From contig JAEUPJ010000050.1 in the NCBI GenBank assembly GCA_016790285.1, positions 155,895 through 219,894 of the forward strand: DNA of 64,000 nucleotides. The letters are read 5' to 3'. The notes under the pieces are model-generated. The model saw only the letters and a program-made list of their open reading frames with translations, was not told the DNA's origin and did not search any database. The DNA comes from Roseateles sp. Its GTDB lineage: Bacteria; Pseudomonadota; Gammaproteobacteria; Burkholderiales; Burkholderiaceae_C. The translations under genes were made by a program, and so were the position numbers. This document shows, one piece after another, positions 1 through 8,063 of this stretch (its first letter is position 1; each line of letters opens with the position of its first letter).

Positions 1-2
1 AT

Positions 3-446
3 GCGGTGTGGATCGCCTCCAACGATCGCGGCCGCCTCCACCAGGGTGTGCCCCTGGGAGACGGATGCCTGACGCAGCTGCCGGTCGGCGCCCAGGCCGG
101 CGCCGAGGCGGTCAAGCTGATCGATGTGGTCTGGGTCGATCCGGCAACGCAGTCGGTCGCCGCAGCGTTCGAAGTTGAGCACTCCACCTCCATCTATTCC
201 GGCATCGTGCGCATGCTGGACCTGGCCTTGGGCACGGAGGTCGGTGCCAAGAGCACGCTGTTCCTGGTTGCGCCCGACAACCGCCGCGACGAGGTGGCGC
301 AGCAGCTGCGTCGGCCTGCATTTTCCCGCGTGTCGGAGCTGGGTATCCGCTACCTGCCTTACAGCCAGCTGCAGCAGCACCGCGAGTCGATCGCGCGCTT
401 TGGCACCGGCTTGAAGCCGCTGATGGAGATCTCCCAGACGCTGTAG
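3..446 (+). CDS. C-terminal part of a nuclease-like hypothetical protein (5' end outside window)
   Basis: The reading frame is open to the left edge, so only the last ~147 residues are present; the GTG at position 6 is probably internal. The visible part holds a segment reading FEVEHSTSIYSGIVRMLDL, preceded by a hydrophobic strand and an acidic residue (IDVVWVD). This resembles the core of PD-(D/E)XK-like restriction-type nucleases, in which an E-x-E/E-x-K strand supplies metal ligands. That assignment is inference from a short motif. It ends nine bases before the stop of the convergent sensor kinase. Its function and any link to metal resistance are unknown. Confidence 0.6.
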   Translation, partial: AVWIASNDRGRLHQGVPLGDGCLTQLPVGAQAGAEAVKLIDVVWVDPATQSVAAAFEVEHSTSIYSGIVRMLDLALGTEVGAKSTLFLVAPDNRRDEVAQQLRRPAFSRVSELGIRYLPYSQLQQHRESIARFGTGLKPLMEISQTL

Positions 447-455
447 GTGGTCGCG

Positions 456-1811
456 TCAAGGGTCGCGGGGCGCCTGCTGCATTGTCAAACCGACGCGGGT
501 CTTCTCATCGCTGGACTCGGCGAACGGCTCGCCGCCGTGCATGCGGGCGATGGCGGCGACGATGGACAGGCCCAGGCCATGGTTGACGCTGGCCTGGGAG
601 CGCGAAGGGTCGGCACGGTAGAAGCGGTCGAACAGGCGAGGCAGGTGTTCCGCTGGAATGCTTGGACCGTGGTTGGCCACGGACAGCTCGAGCATGCCGG
701 ACTGCGGCGCCGCGATGCGCACGATGACTGTGGAGTTCGGGGCCGCGTAGCGGGTGGCGTTTCCCAGGAGGTTGGAGAGCGCGCGCTTGAGAAGGGACGC
801 GTCAACCTGGCCGGCACCGTCGCCCTGGACCTCGACGGTCAGGCCAGCCTCGGCGAGTGCGGCCTCGTGGTAGTCCACTACGTCGCCGGCAAGAGCCGCA
901 AGGCTGGCCACCGGTTGGCGGCGGGCGACGGCGCCACTGTTCGCATGCGACAGGAAGAGCATGTCGTTGACGATGCCGGTCATGCGGCGCAGCTCCTCGA
1001 GGTTGGAGCCCAGCAGGTCGGCCGTGGCATGCGGCAAGGACGGATCCCGCAGCGCGACCTCGGTGCTCGTGATGAGGGTGGCCAGCGGCGTGCGAAGTTC
1101 ATGCGCGACGTCCGCGTTGAAGCCTTCGAGCTGGGCGTAGGCGCGGCTCAGGCGGGCGAGCAAGGCGTTGAACTGGTCCACCAGGGGCTGCAATTCCTGC
1201 GGCTGCATGGAGCCGTCCAGCCGTTCATGCAGCTTCTCTGCGGCCAGGCGGCGCGTCTGGTCGACCAGGTGGCGGACAGGTCCAAGGCCGCGGCGCACGA
1301 GCAGGAAACTGCCTGCCGACACGATTGCGGCGCCGATCATGGCGGCCGTCATCAGCGTAAATCCGAGTCGGCGCAGGAACTTCTGGTCTGGCGAGATGTC
1401 CAGCACCATCTCCGCGGCCAGCATTGCGCCACCGGGTTCCCAGTAGGCCAGCTCGAACGTGTTGCGCTTGATCCGTCCGAAAGCATGCGCCGAGGCGGCG
1501 TTGTCATAAAGGATGCTGCCGTCAGGATGGCGCAGGGTCAGCGCCAGGTCTCGGTGGCCGAGGAAGAAGTCGTCGAGCTTGTGCTTGAGCGTTGCAAGGT
1601 CCCGGTCACTGCGGGCCTCCGAGAGCACATGCTCGATCAGCTCGCGCTTTTGCTGAAACGATTCGGTCTGCCGGTTGTCCAGGTCAATGGCGGTCAGCAG
1701 GTAGACCACCGTGGAGACCAGCGTCAAGCCCAGGAAGGTCTGGGCCGCAAGCCACAGGGACAAACGCTGGCCGAGCGCGCGAGGCGCGTTGTGAGCGAGC
1801 GGCAAGGTCAC
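456..1811 (-). CDS. copS: heavy-metal sensor histidine kinase (CopS/CusS type)
   Basis: Membrane sensor kinase of 451 aa. Two transmembrane segments (about residues 17-41 and 148-173) flank a ~105-residue periplasmic sensor loop. A HAMP linker follows, then an H-box with the phospho-accepting His near residue 237 (AHELRTPLATL), and a HATPase domain with N-box (LSNLLGNATRYA) and a G-box reading GLGLSI. The GTG start at 1811 is chosen because a good ribosome site (AAGGAG) lies just upstream and it follows the regulator stop by 10 bases; a longer frame would overlap the regulator. By family (CusS, CopS, PcoS) it senses periplasmic Cu/Ag and phosphorylates the partner regulator. The precise metal is inferred from the neighbours. 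Confidence 0.88.
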   Translation of the reverse strand: MTLPLAHNAPRALGQRLSLWLAAQTFLGLTLVSTVVYLLTAIDLDNRQTESFQQKRELIEHVLSEARSDRDLATLKHKLDDFFLGHRDLALTLRHPDGSILYDNAASAHAFGRIKRNTFELAYWEPGGAMLAAEMVLDISPDQKFLRRLGFTLMTAAMIGAAIVSAGSFLLVRRGLGPVRHLVDQTRRLAAEKLHERLDGSMQPQELQPLVDQFNALLARLSRAYAQLEGFNADVAHELRTPLATLITSTEVALRDPSLPHATADLLGSNLEELRRMTGIVNDMLFLSHANSGAVARRQPVASLAALAGDVVDYHEAALAEAGLTVEVQGDGAGQVDASLLKRALSNLLGNATRYAAPNSTVIVRIAAPQSGMLELSVANHGPSIPAEHLPRLFDRFYRADPSRSQASVNHGLGLSIVAAIARMHGGEPFAESSDEKTRVGLTMQQAPRDP

Positions 1812-1821
1812 CGCCTCTCCT

Positions 1822-2502
1822 TCATGGCCGGTCTTCAAGCACGTAACCCATGCCCCTGACGGTGTGCAACAGGGGTCGCTCGAATGGCACGTCAATCTTG
1901 CCGCGCAGCCGCCGGATCGCGACTTCCACGACGTTGGTCTCGCTGTCGAAGTTCATGTCCCAGACCTGCGAGGCCAGCTCGGTGCGCGACAGCACCTCAC
2001 CCTGGCGCCGCAACAGCAGCGTCAACAGATTGAACTCCTTGGCCGTCAGGTCCAGCCGCTGGCCGGCGCGGGCCGCCTTGCGCCTGAGCAGGTCCACCTC
2101 CAGATCGGCGAGTTGCAAGGTCGTGGACTCGACGCCGCCGCGCGGGCCGGCACGTCGCAGCAGAACCTGGATGCGGGCCAGCAGTTCCGAGAAGGCGAAG
2201 GGCTTGCCCAGGTAGTCGTCCGCGCCGGTCTGCAGGCCTTGCACCCGGTCGTCGACGGCCGAGCGAGCCGTCAGCATGAGCACGGGCGTCTGCTTGGTGC
2301 GGCGCAGGGTGGCGAGCAGGCTCAGCCCGTCAATGCCTGGGAGCATGCTGTCGAGCAACAGCAGGTCGTGATCACCTTCCAGGGCCAGATGCAGGCCTTC
2401 AATGCCGTCGTTGGCGACCTCCACGACATAGCCCGCTTCGGTCAGGCCCTTGCGAAGGTAGTCCGCCAGTTTGACCTCGTCTTCGATCACCAGCAGCTTC
2501 AT
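1822..2502 (-). CDS. copR: heavy-metal response regulator (CopR/CusR type)
   Basis: OmpR-family response regulator of 226 aa. The receiver domain (1-115) has the acidic pair after IE (residues 7-8), the phospho-acceptor Asp at 51 ([10 protein letters not shown]) and the Lys of the LGKPFAF motif. The C-terminal half is a winged-helix DNA-binding domain with the family hallmark [14 protein letters not shown] and ends near GMGYVLE. The ATG at 2502 starts MKLLVIEDE; the longer open frame upstream is non-homologous. The kinase gene follows in the same operon. It lies divergently from the copper genes starting at 2705, which suggests control of both directions from the intervening region. Confidence 0.9.
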   Translation of the reverse strand: MKLLVIEDEVKLADYLRKGLTEAGYVVEVANDGIEGLHLALEGDHDLLLLDSMLPGIDGLSLLATLRRTKQTPVLMLTARSAVDDRVQGLQTGADDYLGKPFAFSELLARIQVLLRRAGPRGGVESTTLQLADLEVDLLRRKAARAGQRLDLTAKEFNLLTLLLRRQGEVLSRTELASQVWDMNFDSETNVVEVAIRRLRGKIDVPFERPLLHTVRGMGYVLEDRP

Positions 2503-2536
2503 CCAGGCATTTTGCGAGGAAGCGCATCCGCCATAG

Positions 2537-2552
2537 ATGACAAATTCGTAAT
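2537..2552. promoter_or_regulatory. candidate CusR/CopR-box upstream of copR
   Basis: The sequence ATGACAAATTCGTAAT resembles the published CusR box (ATGACAA-NN-TTGTCAT): a perfect left half and a degenerate right half. It is 34 bp upstream of the copR start, inside the divergent intergenic region, so autoregulation and control of the rightward copper genes are both possible. Assigned by eye only. Confidence 0.45.
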
Positions 2553-2704
2553 GTGCGGGACGGCCGGCAGTCTGCGGCTTGTCCTTACAGTTCACTCCAT
2601 CGCGCCGGCTTCCGGCGCCTCACTGCCCCGGAGGACGGCAAGTCCTCGGATGGTCATGTTGACCACGACAGTGTCTTTCCGTTTTTAGACCTTAGACTCC
2701 GGAA

Positions 2705-3124
2705 ATGAGCAAACTCTTGCGCATCGTGCTGACGTGGGTCCTTGCAGTGGCGCTGCCACTGCAGGGCTACGCCGTCCATGCCATGACAGCCTGCGGGCCC
2801 GCTCACAATCAGGGCAAAGCCGCCGCGGCTCAAAGTTCCGCTCAGCATCTCGACAAGGCGGCGGCTGATCACGGTCGTCATGGTCACGACCATGTCAGCT
2901 CTACAGATGGTGCCCATGCCGAGGTTGCCAAATCCGGCACGGCCGGTCATGCGGACAAATGCAGTGCCTGTGCCTCGTGCTGCCATTTGACGGCCATGGC
3001 GTCGACGGCGGTGCACTTCGACGTGATCCCCTCGCGCCCCGTGGGTGTGGCCACGACGCCGACCGCGCATGACCGCGTATTGCTCGGCAGGCTGGACCGC
3101 CCCCCTCGATCCCTGCACGCCTGA
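2705..3124 (+). CDS. small exported Cys/His-rich protein, DUF2946-like
   Basis: 139-aa protein with an N-terminal hydrophobic signal (about residues 5-26), then a His/Ala-rich stretch (HGRHGHDHV) and a Cys cluster CSACASCCH near residues 95-103. These are candidate soft-metal ligands in the periplasm or membrane surface. Short proteins with this layout often sit at the head of copper-resistance operons and several belong to DUF2946; family membership here is judged from layout, not a search. It is the first rightward gene after the copR divergence, ~200 bp away. It has no recognisable enzymatic motif. A metal-buffering or sensing role is inference. Confidence 0.6.
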   Translation: MSKLLRIVLTWVLAVALPLQGYAVHAMTACGPAHNQGKAAAAQSSAQHLDKAAADHGRHGHDHVSSTDGAHAEVAKSGTAGHADKCSACASCCHLTAMASTAVHFDVIPSRPVGVATTPTAHDRVLLGRLDRPPRSLHA

Positions 3125-3239
3125 GCACGGCTTGCCGCTGCATTGGCAGCGTGCGTGCTCGCTTTGAACTTCCCCAGACGATGAAGTCCGCGCGAGCGTG
3201 AATCCTCGTCGCCCCCCGCCGTTCAACAGCAGGATCACC

Positions 3240-3647
3240 ATGACCGAAATTTCTACGCGACAGCGCGTGGCCGTGGCGTGCGCCATGCTGGCCACCGCCC
3301 TGTCGGCCACCGCGCAAGCTCAGCCCCCAAATCCGGCCGCCTCAGCCGTGCAAGCCGCCCCAGGGCAGCGTGGCGACCCGACCGACGCCCGCTCCGACGT
3401 CCCGCTTCTCGTCTACCGCTCGCCGCTCCAGGGCTACCGCCCGTATGCAGACACGGAGCCGGCCTCGTGGGTCGAGACCAACAAAACCGTGGCGACGGTT
3501 GGCGGCTGGCGGGTATATGCCAAGGAAGCTCGCCAACCGGATGCGCCCGACGCTGCCAGCGCGCCAGCGTCCGGTACCAAGTCCGATGCCAAACCGGACG
3601 CAGGCAAGCCGCAGCCAGCAGGCCATGCAGGCCACAAGATGAAATGA
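3240..3647 (+). CDS. small periplasmic protein of the copper locus, unknown function
   Basis: 135 aa from the ATG at 3240, which follows an AGGAT ribosome site; the frame extends further upstream without a better start. A signal peptide (ends near AQAQ), a Pro/Ala-rich linker and a compact middle with LVYRSPLQGYRPY and SWVETNKTVATVGGW are visible. The tail is Lys/Pro/Ala-rich and ends HAGHKMK, with His/Met as possible Cu ligands. It ends 11 bases before the efflux lipoprotein gene. Proteins of this type are commonly found next to TolC-like channels in copper/silver islands; I recognise no defined family. A helper role in periplasmic copper handling is inferred from context. Confidence 0.65.
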   Translation: MTEISTRQRVAVACAMLATALSATAQAQPPNPAASAVQAAPGQRGDPTDARSDVPLLVYRSPLQGYRPYADTEPASWVETNKTVATVGGWRVYAKEARQPDAPDAASAPASGTKSDAKPDAGKPQPAGHAGHKMK

Positions 3648-3658
3648 GGACCCGCCGC

Positions 3659-5056
3659 ATGAGCACAACAAACCCGTCTTACCCCGTCCTGCGACGGCTG
3701 CGAAATGTGGCGCTGGCCGCCTCCCCGCTGCTGCTCGCCGGTTGCGCCACCCTGAGCGCCGATGGCGGCATGCAGCCGGTGCAGTCCGCCGCCCAGCAGC
3801 ACCTCGGCCAAAACGTCGAGGTCGTCAAGACAGCCGCCGACCAGGACCGCGTCGCCACCCGTGTGGCGGAACTCCTGGCTCGGCCACTGAACGCCGACAG
3901 TGCGGTGCAGATTGCGCTGCTGAACAACCGCGGCCTGCAGGCGAGCTTCCAGGAGCTGGGCATCGCCGAGGCCGAACTCGTCCAGGCCAGCCGGCTGCCG
4001 AACCCGGGATTCAGCTTTGCCAAGGTCCGCCAGGGGGATACCCGCGAGATCGATCGCAGCTTTTCTTTCGACCTGGCACACCTGATCGCGCTGCCACTGA
4101 CGCGCCAGCTCGAGGCACGGCGGTTTGCCGCCACGCAGCGTGCCGTGTCGTCGGAGATGCTGTCGCTGGCTGCCCAGACCCGCAAGGCGTTCTACGCCGC
4201 CGTGGCTGCCGAGCAGACCGCCCGCTACATGCGCGACGTCCGCGAAACCGCCGACGCCGGCGCCGAACTCGCCAAGCGCCTCACCCTGGCGGGCAATTGG
4301 AGCAAGCTGCAACAAGCCCGTGAGCATGGCTTCTTCGCGGAGGCCGCGTTGAATTTTGCGCGTGCCGAGCAGAACCGCCTCGGCTCGCGAGAGCACCTCA
4401 TCCGCTTGTTGGGCCTGTGGGGCACGCAGACGCAGTTCACGCTGCCCGAGCGCCTGCCGGACCTGCCGGCAGCGCTGCAGGACCAACCCGACATCGAGAA
4501 CGTCGCGATGGCGCAGCGCCTGGACGTGCAGGCCGCCAAGCTGCAAGCTGAGGCGACCGCCAAGAACCTGGGCCTGACCAAAGTCACGCGCCTGATCAAC
4601 GTACTGGAGTTCGGCTACCAGCGCAACACCTTCAACGACGCTCCTCGCCAAACTGGATACGCAGTCAGCTTCGAGTTGCCGCTATTTGATTGGGGCACGG
4701 CACGCGTCGCCCGTAGTGAGGCGCTCTATATGCGCAGCGTTCAGCGGGCCGCACAGATCGCCATCGAAGCGCGCTCCGAAGTCCGCCAAGCTTATCTTGG
4801 GTATCACAGCAGCTATGACGTCGCGCGCCACTATCGCGACGACATCGTGCCGACGGCAAAAAGGATCTCCGAGGAGAACGTTCTTTTGTACAACGGCATG
4901 TTCATCAGCGTGTTCGAACTGCTGGCCGATGCACGAGCCCAAATCTCGGCCGTTAACGGCGCAATTGAAGCTCAGCGGGATTTCTGGATGGCTAAGGCCG
5001 ACCTCGACATGGCTCTCGTAGGCAAGCCCGTATCCGACAGCACTGCTGTCAACTGA
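3659..5056 (+). CDS. TolC-family outer-membrane efflux lipoprotein
   Basis: 465-aa outer membrane factor. The signal peptide ends in a lipobox (LLLAGC), so the mature protein should be lipid-anchored. Two long helical repeats with the outer-membrane-efflux pattern follow (NNRGLQASFQELGIAEAELV in the first half, VARSEALYMRSVQRAAQIA in the second). Size and lipidation match the CusC/NodT group. No adaptor or RND gene is adjacent; the pump genes cusBA are at 12.9-17.5 kb with their own channel, so the island carries two outer-membrane factors. The ATG at 3659 is preceded by AGGAC. It precedes the multicopper oxidase by 16 bases and is probably co-transcribed. Confidence 0.85.
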   Translation: MSTTNPSYPVLRRLRNVALAASPLLLAGCATLSADGGMQPVQSAAQQHLGQNVEVVKTAADQDRVATRVAELLARPLNADSAVQIALLNNRGLQASFQELGIAEAELVQASRLPNPGFSFAKVRQGDTREIDRSFSFDLAHLIALPLTRQLEARRFAATQRAVSSEMLSLAAQTRKAFYAAVAAEQTARYMRDVRETADAGAELAKRLTLAGNWSKLQQAREHGFFAEAALNFARAEQNRLGSREHLIRLLGLWGTQTQFTLPERLPDLPAALQDQPDIENVAMAQRLDVQAAKLQAEATAKNLGLTKVTRLINVLEFGYQRNTFNDAPRQTGYAVSFELPLFDWGTARVARSEALYMRSVQRAAQIAIEARSEVRQAYLGYHSSYDVARHYRDDIVPTAKRISEENVLLYNGMFISVFELLADARAQISAVNGAIEAQRDFWMAKADLDMALVGKPVSDSTAVN

Positions 5057-5072
5057 ATCAGGAGGATTGACG

Positions 5073-6482
5073 ATGGTTTCTCGACGCGATTTTTTCCGCA
5101 ATGCCGGGGTGGTTACTGCGGCCGTATCAGCAGCCTCCGTGAGCCGCGTGGCCATGGCTGCACTGCCCGAGCCAGTGCTACAGACGACGCCAGACACAGG
5201 TGCCCCGCTGCTGCCTGAGACCGGGCGCCCGTACAACCCTGTCGTGACCCTCAACGGTTGGACCTTACCTTGGCGAATGAACCAGGGTGTCAAGGAGTTT
5301 CATCTGGTGGCCGAGCCTGTTGTGCGCGAGTTAGCCCCTGGGATGAAGGCGCACCTGTGGGGCTACAACGGCCAGTCGCCCGGCCCCACGATTGAGGTGG
5401 TCGAAGGTGACCGCGTGCGAGTGTTCGTCACCAATAAGTTGCCTGAACACACGAGCATCCACTGGCATGGGCAACGCCTGCCGAATGGTATGGATGGAGT
5501 AGCCGGACTGAATCAGAAGTCGATCCAGCCGGGCAAGACGTTCGTCTATGAATTCGTTGCGCGGCGTCCAGGCACCTTCATGTACCACCCCCATGCCGAT
5601 GAAATGACGCAAATGGCGATGGGAATGATGGGCTTCTGGATTACCCATCCGAAGGCCAAGCACCCGCTGATAAGCACTGTTGACCGAGATTTCTGCTTTC
5701 TGCTCAACGCCTTTGACATCGATCCTGGTACGGCCACACCCAAGATCATGACGATGTTGAATTTCAATCTGTGGTGCTGGAACAGTCGAGTATTCCCCGG
5801 CATTGACACGCTCAATGTACGCAAGAACGACAAAGTGCGCATTCGGGTTGGCAACCTCACCATGACAAACCATCCGATACACCTGCATGGACATGAGTTC
5901 CATGTGACAGGTACTGACGGGGGGCCCACACCCATCAGCTCGCGCTGGTATGAGGTAACGACCGATATCGCCGTCGGCCAGATGCGCCAGATCGAGTTCC
6001 TTGCCGATGAGGAAGGCGATTGGGCCTTCCATTGCCACAAGAGCCACCACACGATGAACGCGATGGGGCACGAAGTCCCCACCATGATTGGAGTCGATCA
6101 CCGTAGTGTTTCCAGAAAGATCACCAAACTGGTGCCCGATTACATGGTCATGGGGGAACGGGGTATGGCAGACATGGCAGAAATGGAGATGCCGCTACCC
6201 GACAACACGATCCCCATGATGACCGGCGAAGGTCCGTTCGGCGGCGTCGAGATGGGCGGCATGTTCTCGGTCGTGAAGGTGCGCAAGAACCAGAAGCCGG
6301 GCGACTACAGCAACCCAGGCTGGTACCAGCACCCCAGGGGTGAAGTCGCGTTCGAGTGGACCGGTGCACTGCCTGAGCCGGCGCGGTTCGCGGCCGAGGG
6401 CGGGCAGTCCATGCCGCGCAAGAAGCCATCGCCGCCTGCCGAAGTCACCGTCCGAAAGCCCACGGGTCATTCTGAGCACTGA
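5073..6482 (+). CDS. Tat-exported multicopper oxidase (CopA/CumA-like)
   Basis: 469 aa from the ATG at 5073, seven bases after GGAGG; the frame also allows an upstream TTG. The N-terminus has a twin-arginine signal (SRRDFF). Copper-site motifs are complete: HWHGQ (H130, H132), MYHPHAD, HPIHLHGHEFH from H267, and HCHKSHH from H320. They bind one type-1 copper and the trinuclear cluster. The tail is Met/Gly/Pro-rich (MGERGMADMAEMEMP), a feature of cuprous oxidases. By family it oxidises periplasmic Cu(I) to less toxic Cu(II). At ~470 aa it is shorter than PcoA/CopA (~600 aa). Codon use and base composition look slightly more AT-rich than its neighbours. Confidence 0.88.
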   Translation: MVSRRDFFRNAGVVTAAVSAASVSRVAMAALPEPVLQTTPDTGAPLLPETGRPYNPVVTLNGWTLPWRMNQGVKEFHLVAEPVVRELAPGMKAHLWGYNGQSPGPTIEVVEGDRVRVFVTNKLPEHTSIHWHGQRLPNGMDGVAGLNQKSIQPGKTFVYEFVARRPGTFMYHPHADEMTQMAMGMMGFWITHPKAKHPLISTVDRDFCFLLNAFDIDPGTATPKIMTMLNFNLWCWNSRVFPGIDTLNVRKNDKVRIRVGNLTMTNHPIHLHGHEFHVTGTDGGPTPISSRWYEVTTDIAVGQMRQIEFLADEEGDWAFHCHKSHHTMNAMGHEVPTMIGVDHRSVSRKITKLVPDYMVMGERGMADMAEMEMPLPDNTIPMMTGEGPFGGVEMGGMFSVVKVRKNQKPGDYSNPGWYQHPRGEVAFEWTGALPEPARFAAEGGQSMPRKKPSPPAEVTVRKPTGHSEH

Positions 6483-6537
6483 TCTTTTCCCTGTCTTTGA
6501 TTCAACAGCCGTGCACACGGCGCTCCCAAGGAAAACC

Positions 6538-7062
6538 ATGAAACTGAAGTCCCTTTCCGTCATCACCGCTCTGACCCTTGCCGTTGGCTCAGGCGCGGCA
6601 TTTGCCAGTGGCAACCATCCCGGTGGCCACGGTCACGACAGCGACGCCATCGGCAAGCCCGGCGTTGCGGCCAAGGCCACCCGAACCGTGCAGATCGACA
6701 TGACGGACGCGATGCGCTTCACGCCGTCAAGCGTGGACGTGAAGCAAAACGAAACCGTGCGCTTCGTCGTGAAGAACTCGGGCCAGCTCAAGCACGAGAT
6801 GGTGCTGGGCACCGAGAAGGAGCTCAAGGAACACTACGAGGTCATGAAGAAGAACCCGGAGATGGAGCACGCGGATCCCAACATGGTCACCGTCGCCCCG
6901 GGCAAGACCGGCGAGATCGTGTGGCAGTTCACCAAGGCGGGCAAGATCGACTTTGCGTGCCTGCAGCCGGGCCACTACGACGCCGGCATGAAGGGTGCCG
7001 TGAACGTGGCCGGCAAGGCCGGCGCTGCCAAGCCTGACGGCCATGCCGACCACAAGCACTGA
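6538..7062 (+). CDS. copI: periplasmic cupredoxin, CopI-like
   Basis: 174-aa small blue-copper-type protein. Signal peptide ends near AFAS; a His-rich stretch (GNHPGGHGHDSD) follows, then a plastocyanin-like fold. Putative type-1 ligands are His in LKHEMVLG, Cys in FACLQPGHYDAGM, the His of that segment and the distal Met. An insertion with MKKNPEMEHADPNM adds Met/His. This matches CopI of Rubrivivax-type copper resistance, a periplasmic cupredoxin needed for copper tolerance; the name is assigned from layout. The ATG at 6538 is used because it begins the signal sequence. It overlaps the next gene by 20 bases, suggesting translational coupling. Confidence 0.82.
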   Translation: MKLKSLSVITALTLAVGSGAAFASGNHPGGHGHDSDAIGKPGVAAKATRTVQIDMTDAMRFTPSSVDVKQNETVRFVVKNSGQLKHEMVLGTEKELKEHYEVMKKNPEMEHADPNMVTVAPGKTGEIVWQFTKAGKIDFACLQPGHYDAGMKGAVNVAGKAGAAKPDGHADHKH

Positions 7063-7522
7063 AAGCCGGCGCCAGATGCTGCTGTGCGGCGTGGCTTTGG
7101 CCATGCTTCCTCGATTCGCATGGGCGCAGGCCGCTTCGCAGTCGCCGATGGTGACGGTCTGGAAAGACCCGAATTGCGGCTGCTGCAAGCTCTGGGTGGA
7201 GCATCTGCGTGCCAACGGCTTGAGCGTGCAAGTACGCGATACCGGGAACATCGGCGCAAGGCGCCGCCTCGGTGTGCCGTCTGGCCTGGCGTCCTGCCAC
7301 ACAGCCGAAGTGGCTGGCTATGTCGTCGAAGGCCACGTGCCGGCACGCGAGATCCAGCGCCTGCTCAAGGAAAAGCCCGACGCCCTGGGCTTGGCTGTTC
7401 CCGCCATGCCCATCGGTTCACCCGGTATGGATGGTCCCGTCTACGGCGGCCGCAAGGACGCCTATGAAGTGCTGCTGATGACCAAAGACGGCGGCACCCG
7501 TGTTTATCAACGCTACCCCTGA
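7043..7522 (+). CDS. DUF411 metal-binding protein
   Basis: 159-aa exported protein with a Tat-like N-terminus (ESRRQMLLCGVALAM) and a DUF411 core: VWKDPNCGCCKLWVEHL holds the CxCC metal-binding motif, followed by VPSGLASCHTAEVAGYVVEGHVP, given here in part as LASCHTAEV and YVVEGHVP, and VPAMPIGSPGMDG. DUF411 proteins (sometimes called CopG) occur in copper and silver loci and are thought to handle Cu in the periplasm. The start overlaps the cupredoxin end by 20 bases and the gene ends 10 bases before the CusF-like gene, so the three look co-translated. Family call is firm; biochemical role is from family context. Confidence 0.88.
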   Translation: MPTTSTESRRQMLLCGVALAMLPRFAWAQAASQSPMVTVWKDPNCGCCKLWVEHLRANGLSVQVRDTGNIGARRRLGVPSGLASCHTAEVAGYVVEGHVPAREIQRLLKEKPDALGLAVPAMPIGSPGMDGPVYGGRKDAYEVLLMTKDGGTRVYQRYP

Positions 7523-7532
7523 AGGAGATCCC

Positions 7533-7892
7533 ATGAAAGCATCCAAGAAACTCACCCTGTCCACCCTCGCTGGCCTTGCCCTGGCCGTGGGCGCAACGCT
7601 GAGCCTGCCGGCGCGGGCGCAGGCCATGGACCACAGCAAGATGCCGGCGGCCAGCGCCGCAGCGACCGAGATGACCGACGGCGAGATCAAGAAGGTCGAC
7701 AAGGACACCAAGAAGATCACCATCAAGCATGGCGAGATCAAGAACCTGGAAATGCCGGGCATGACGATGGTGTTCCAGGTCAAGGACCCGGCCATGCTCG
7801 ACCAGGTCAAGACGGGTGACAAGGTGCGCTTCAAGGCCGAGAAGGCCAACGGCGCCATCGTGGTCACCGAGATCCGGCCTGCCGGCAAGTAG
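7533..7892 (+). CDS. CusF-like periplasmic copper-binding protein
   Basis: 119 aa from the ATG at 7533, placed by an AAGGAG six bases upstream. A signal peptide ends at ARAQA. The mature part has the CusF/CopB_2 fold pattern: GEIKKVDKDTKKITIKHGEI, then NLEMPGMTMVFQVKDPAML with the Met residues of the Cu(I)/Ag(I) site, and DKVRFKAEKANG. In CusF-type proteins one His, two Met and a nearby Trp bind Cu(I); no Trp is visible in the core here, so the site may differ. It would ferry Cu(I) to the CusB adaptor. The adaptor at 12,875 carries a second, fused copy of this domain. Confidence 0.85.
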   Translation: MKASKKLTLSTLAGLALAVGATLSLPARAQAMDHSKMPAASAAATEMTDGEIKKVDKDTKKITIKHGEIKNLEMPGMTMVFQVKDPAMLDQVKTGDKVRFKAEKANGAIVVTEIRPAGK

Positions 7893-7993
7893 TCCACGCG
7901 AGCGCCCTGGCTCGCTCTTCGAACGCCGTTTCACCGTCCTGAACGGTCGGTTGAAGCGGTGCAGGAGTCGACGACACGCGCGCAAACGAATGG

Positions 7994-8025
7994 TTGACCT
8001 TGCCACGTTGGCAAGGTCCACAGTG
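7994..8025 (+). promoter_or_regulatory. MerR/CueR-type promoter of the copper ATPase gene
   Basis: TTGACC at 7994-7999 overlaps a near-perfect dyad, ACCTTGCCA (7997-8005) and TGGCAAGGT (8009-8017), and a -10-like CACAGT or ACAGTG begins 19-20 bp after the -35. A long 19-20 bp spacer with an ACCTT...AAGGT dyad is the signature of promoters twisted open by MerR-family activators such as CueR. The downstream ATPase is the classical CueR target. No CueR gene lies in the window. Confidence 0.72.
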
Positions 8026-8063
8026 GAGCTGGACGCCACTTCACACAGCGACAGGGGAGCCGA

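Noticed and set aside
456-1859. Long plus-strand frame opposite the copper sensor kinase
   Set aside because: Antisense frame in GC-rich DNA with biased composition (Gly/Arg/Val/Gln) and no motif; the minus strand encodes a clear kinase.
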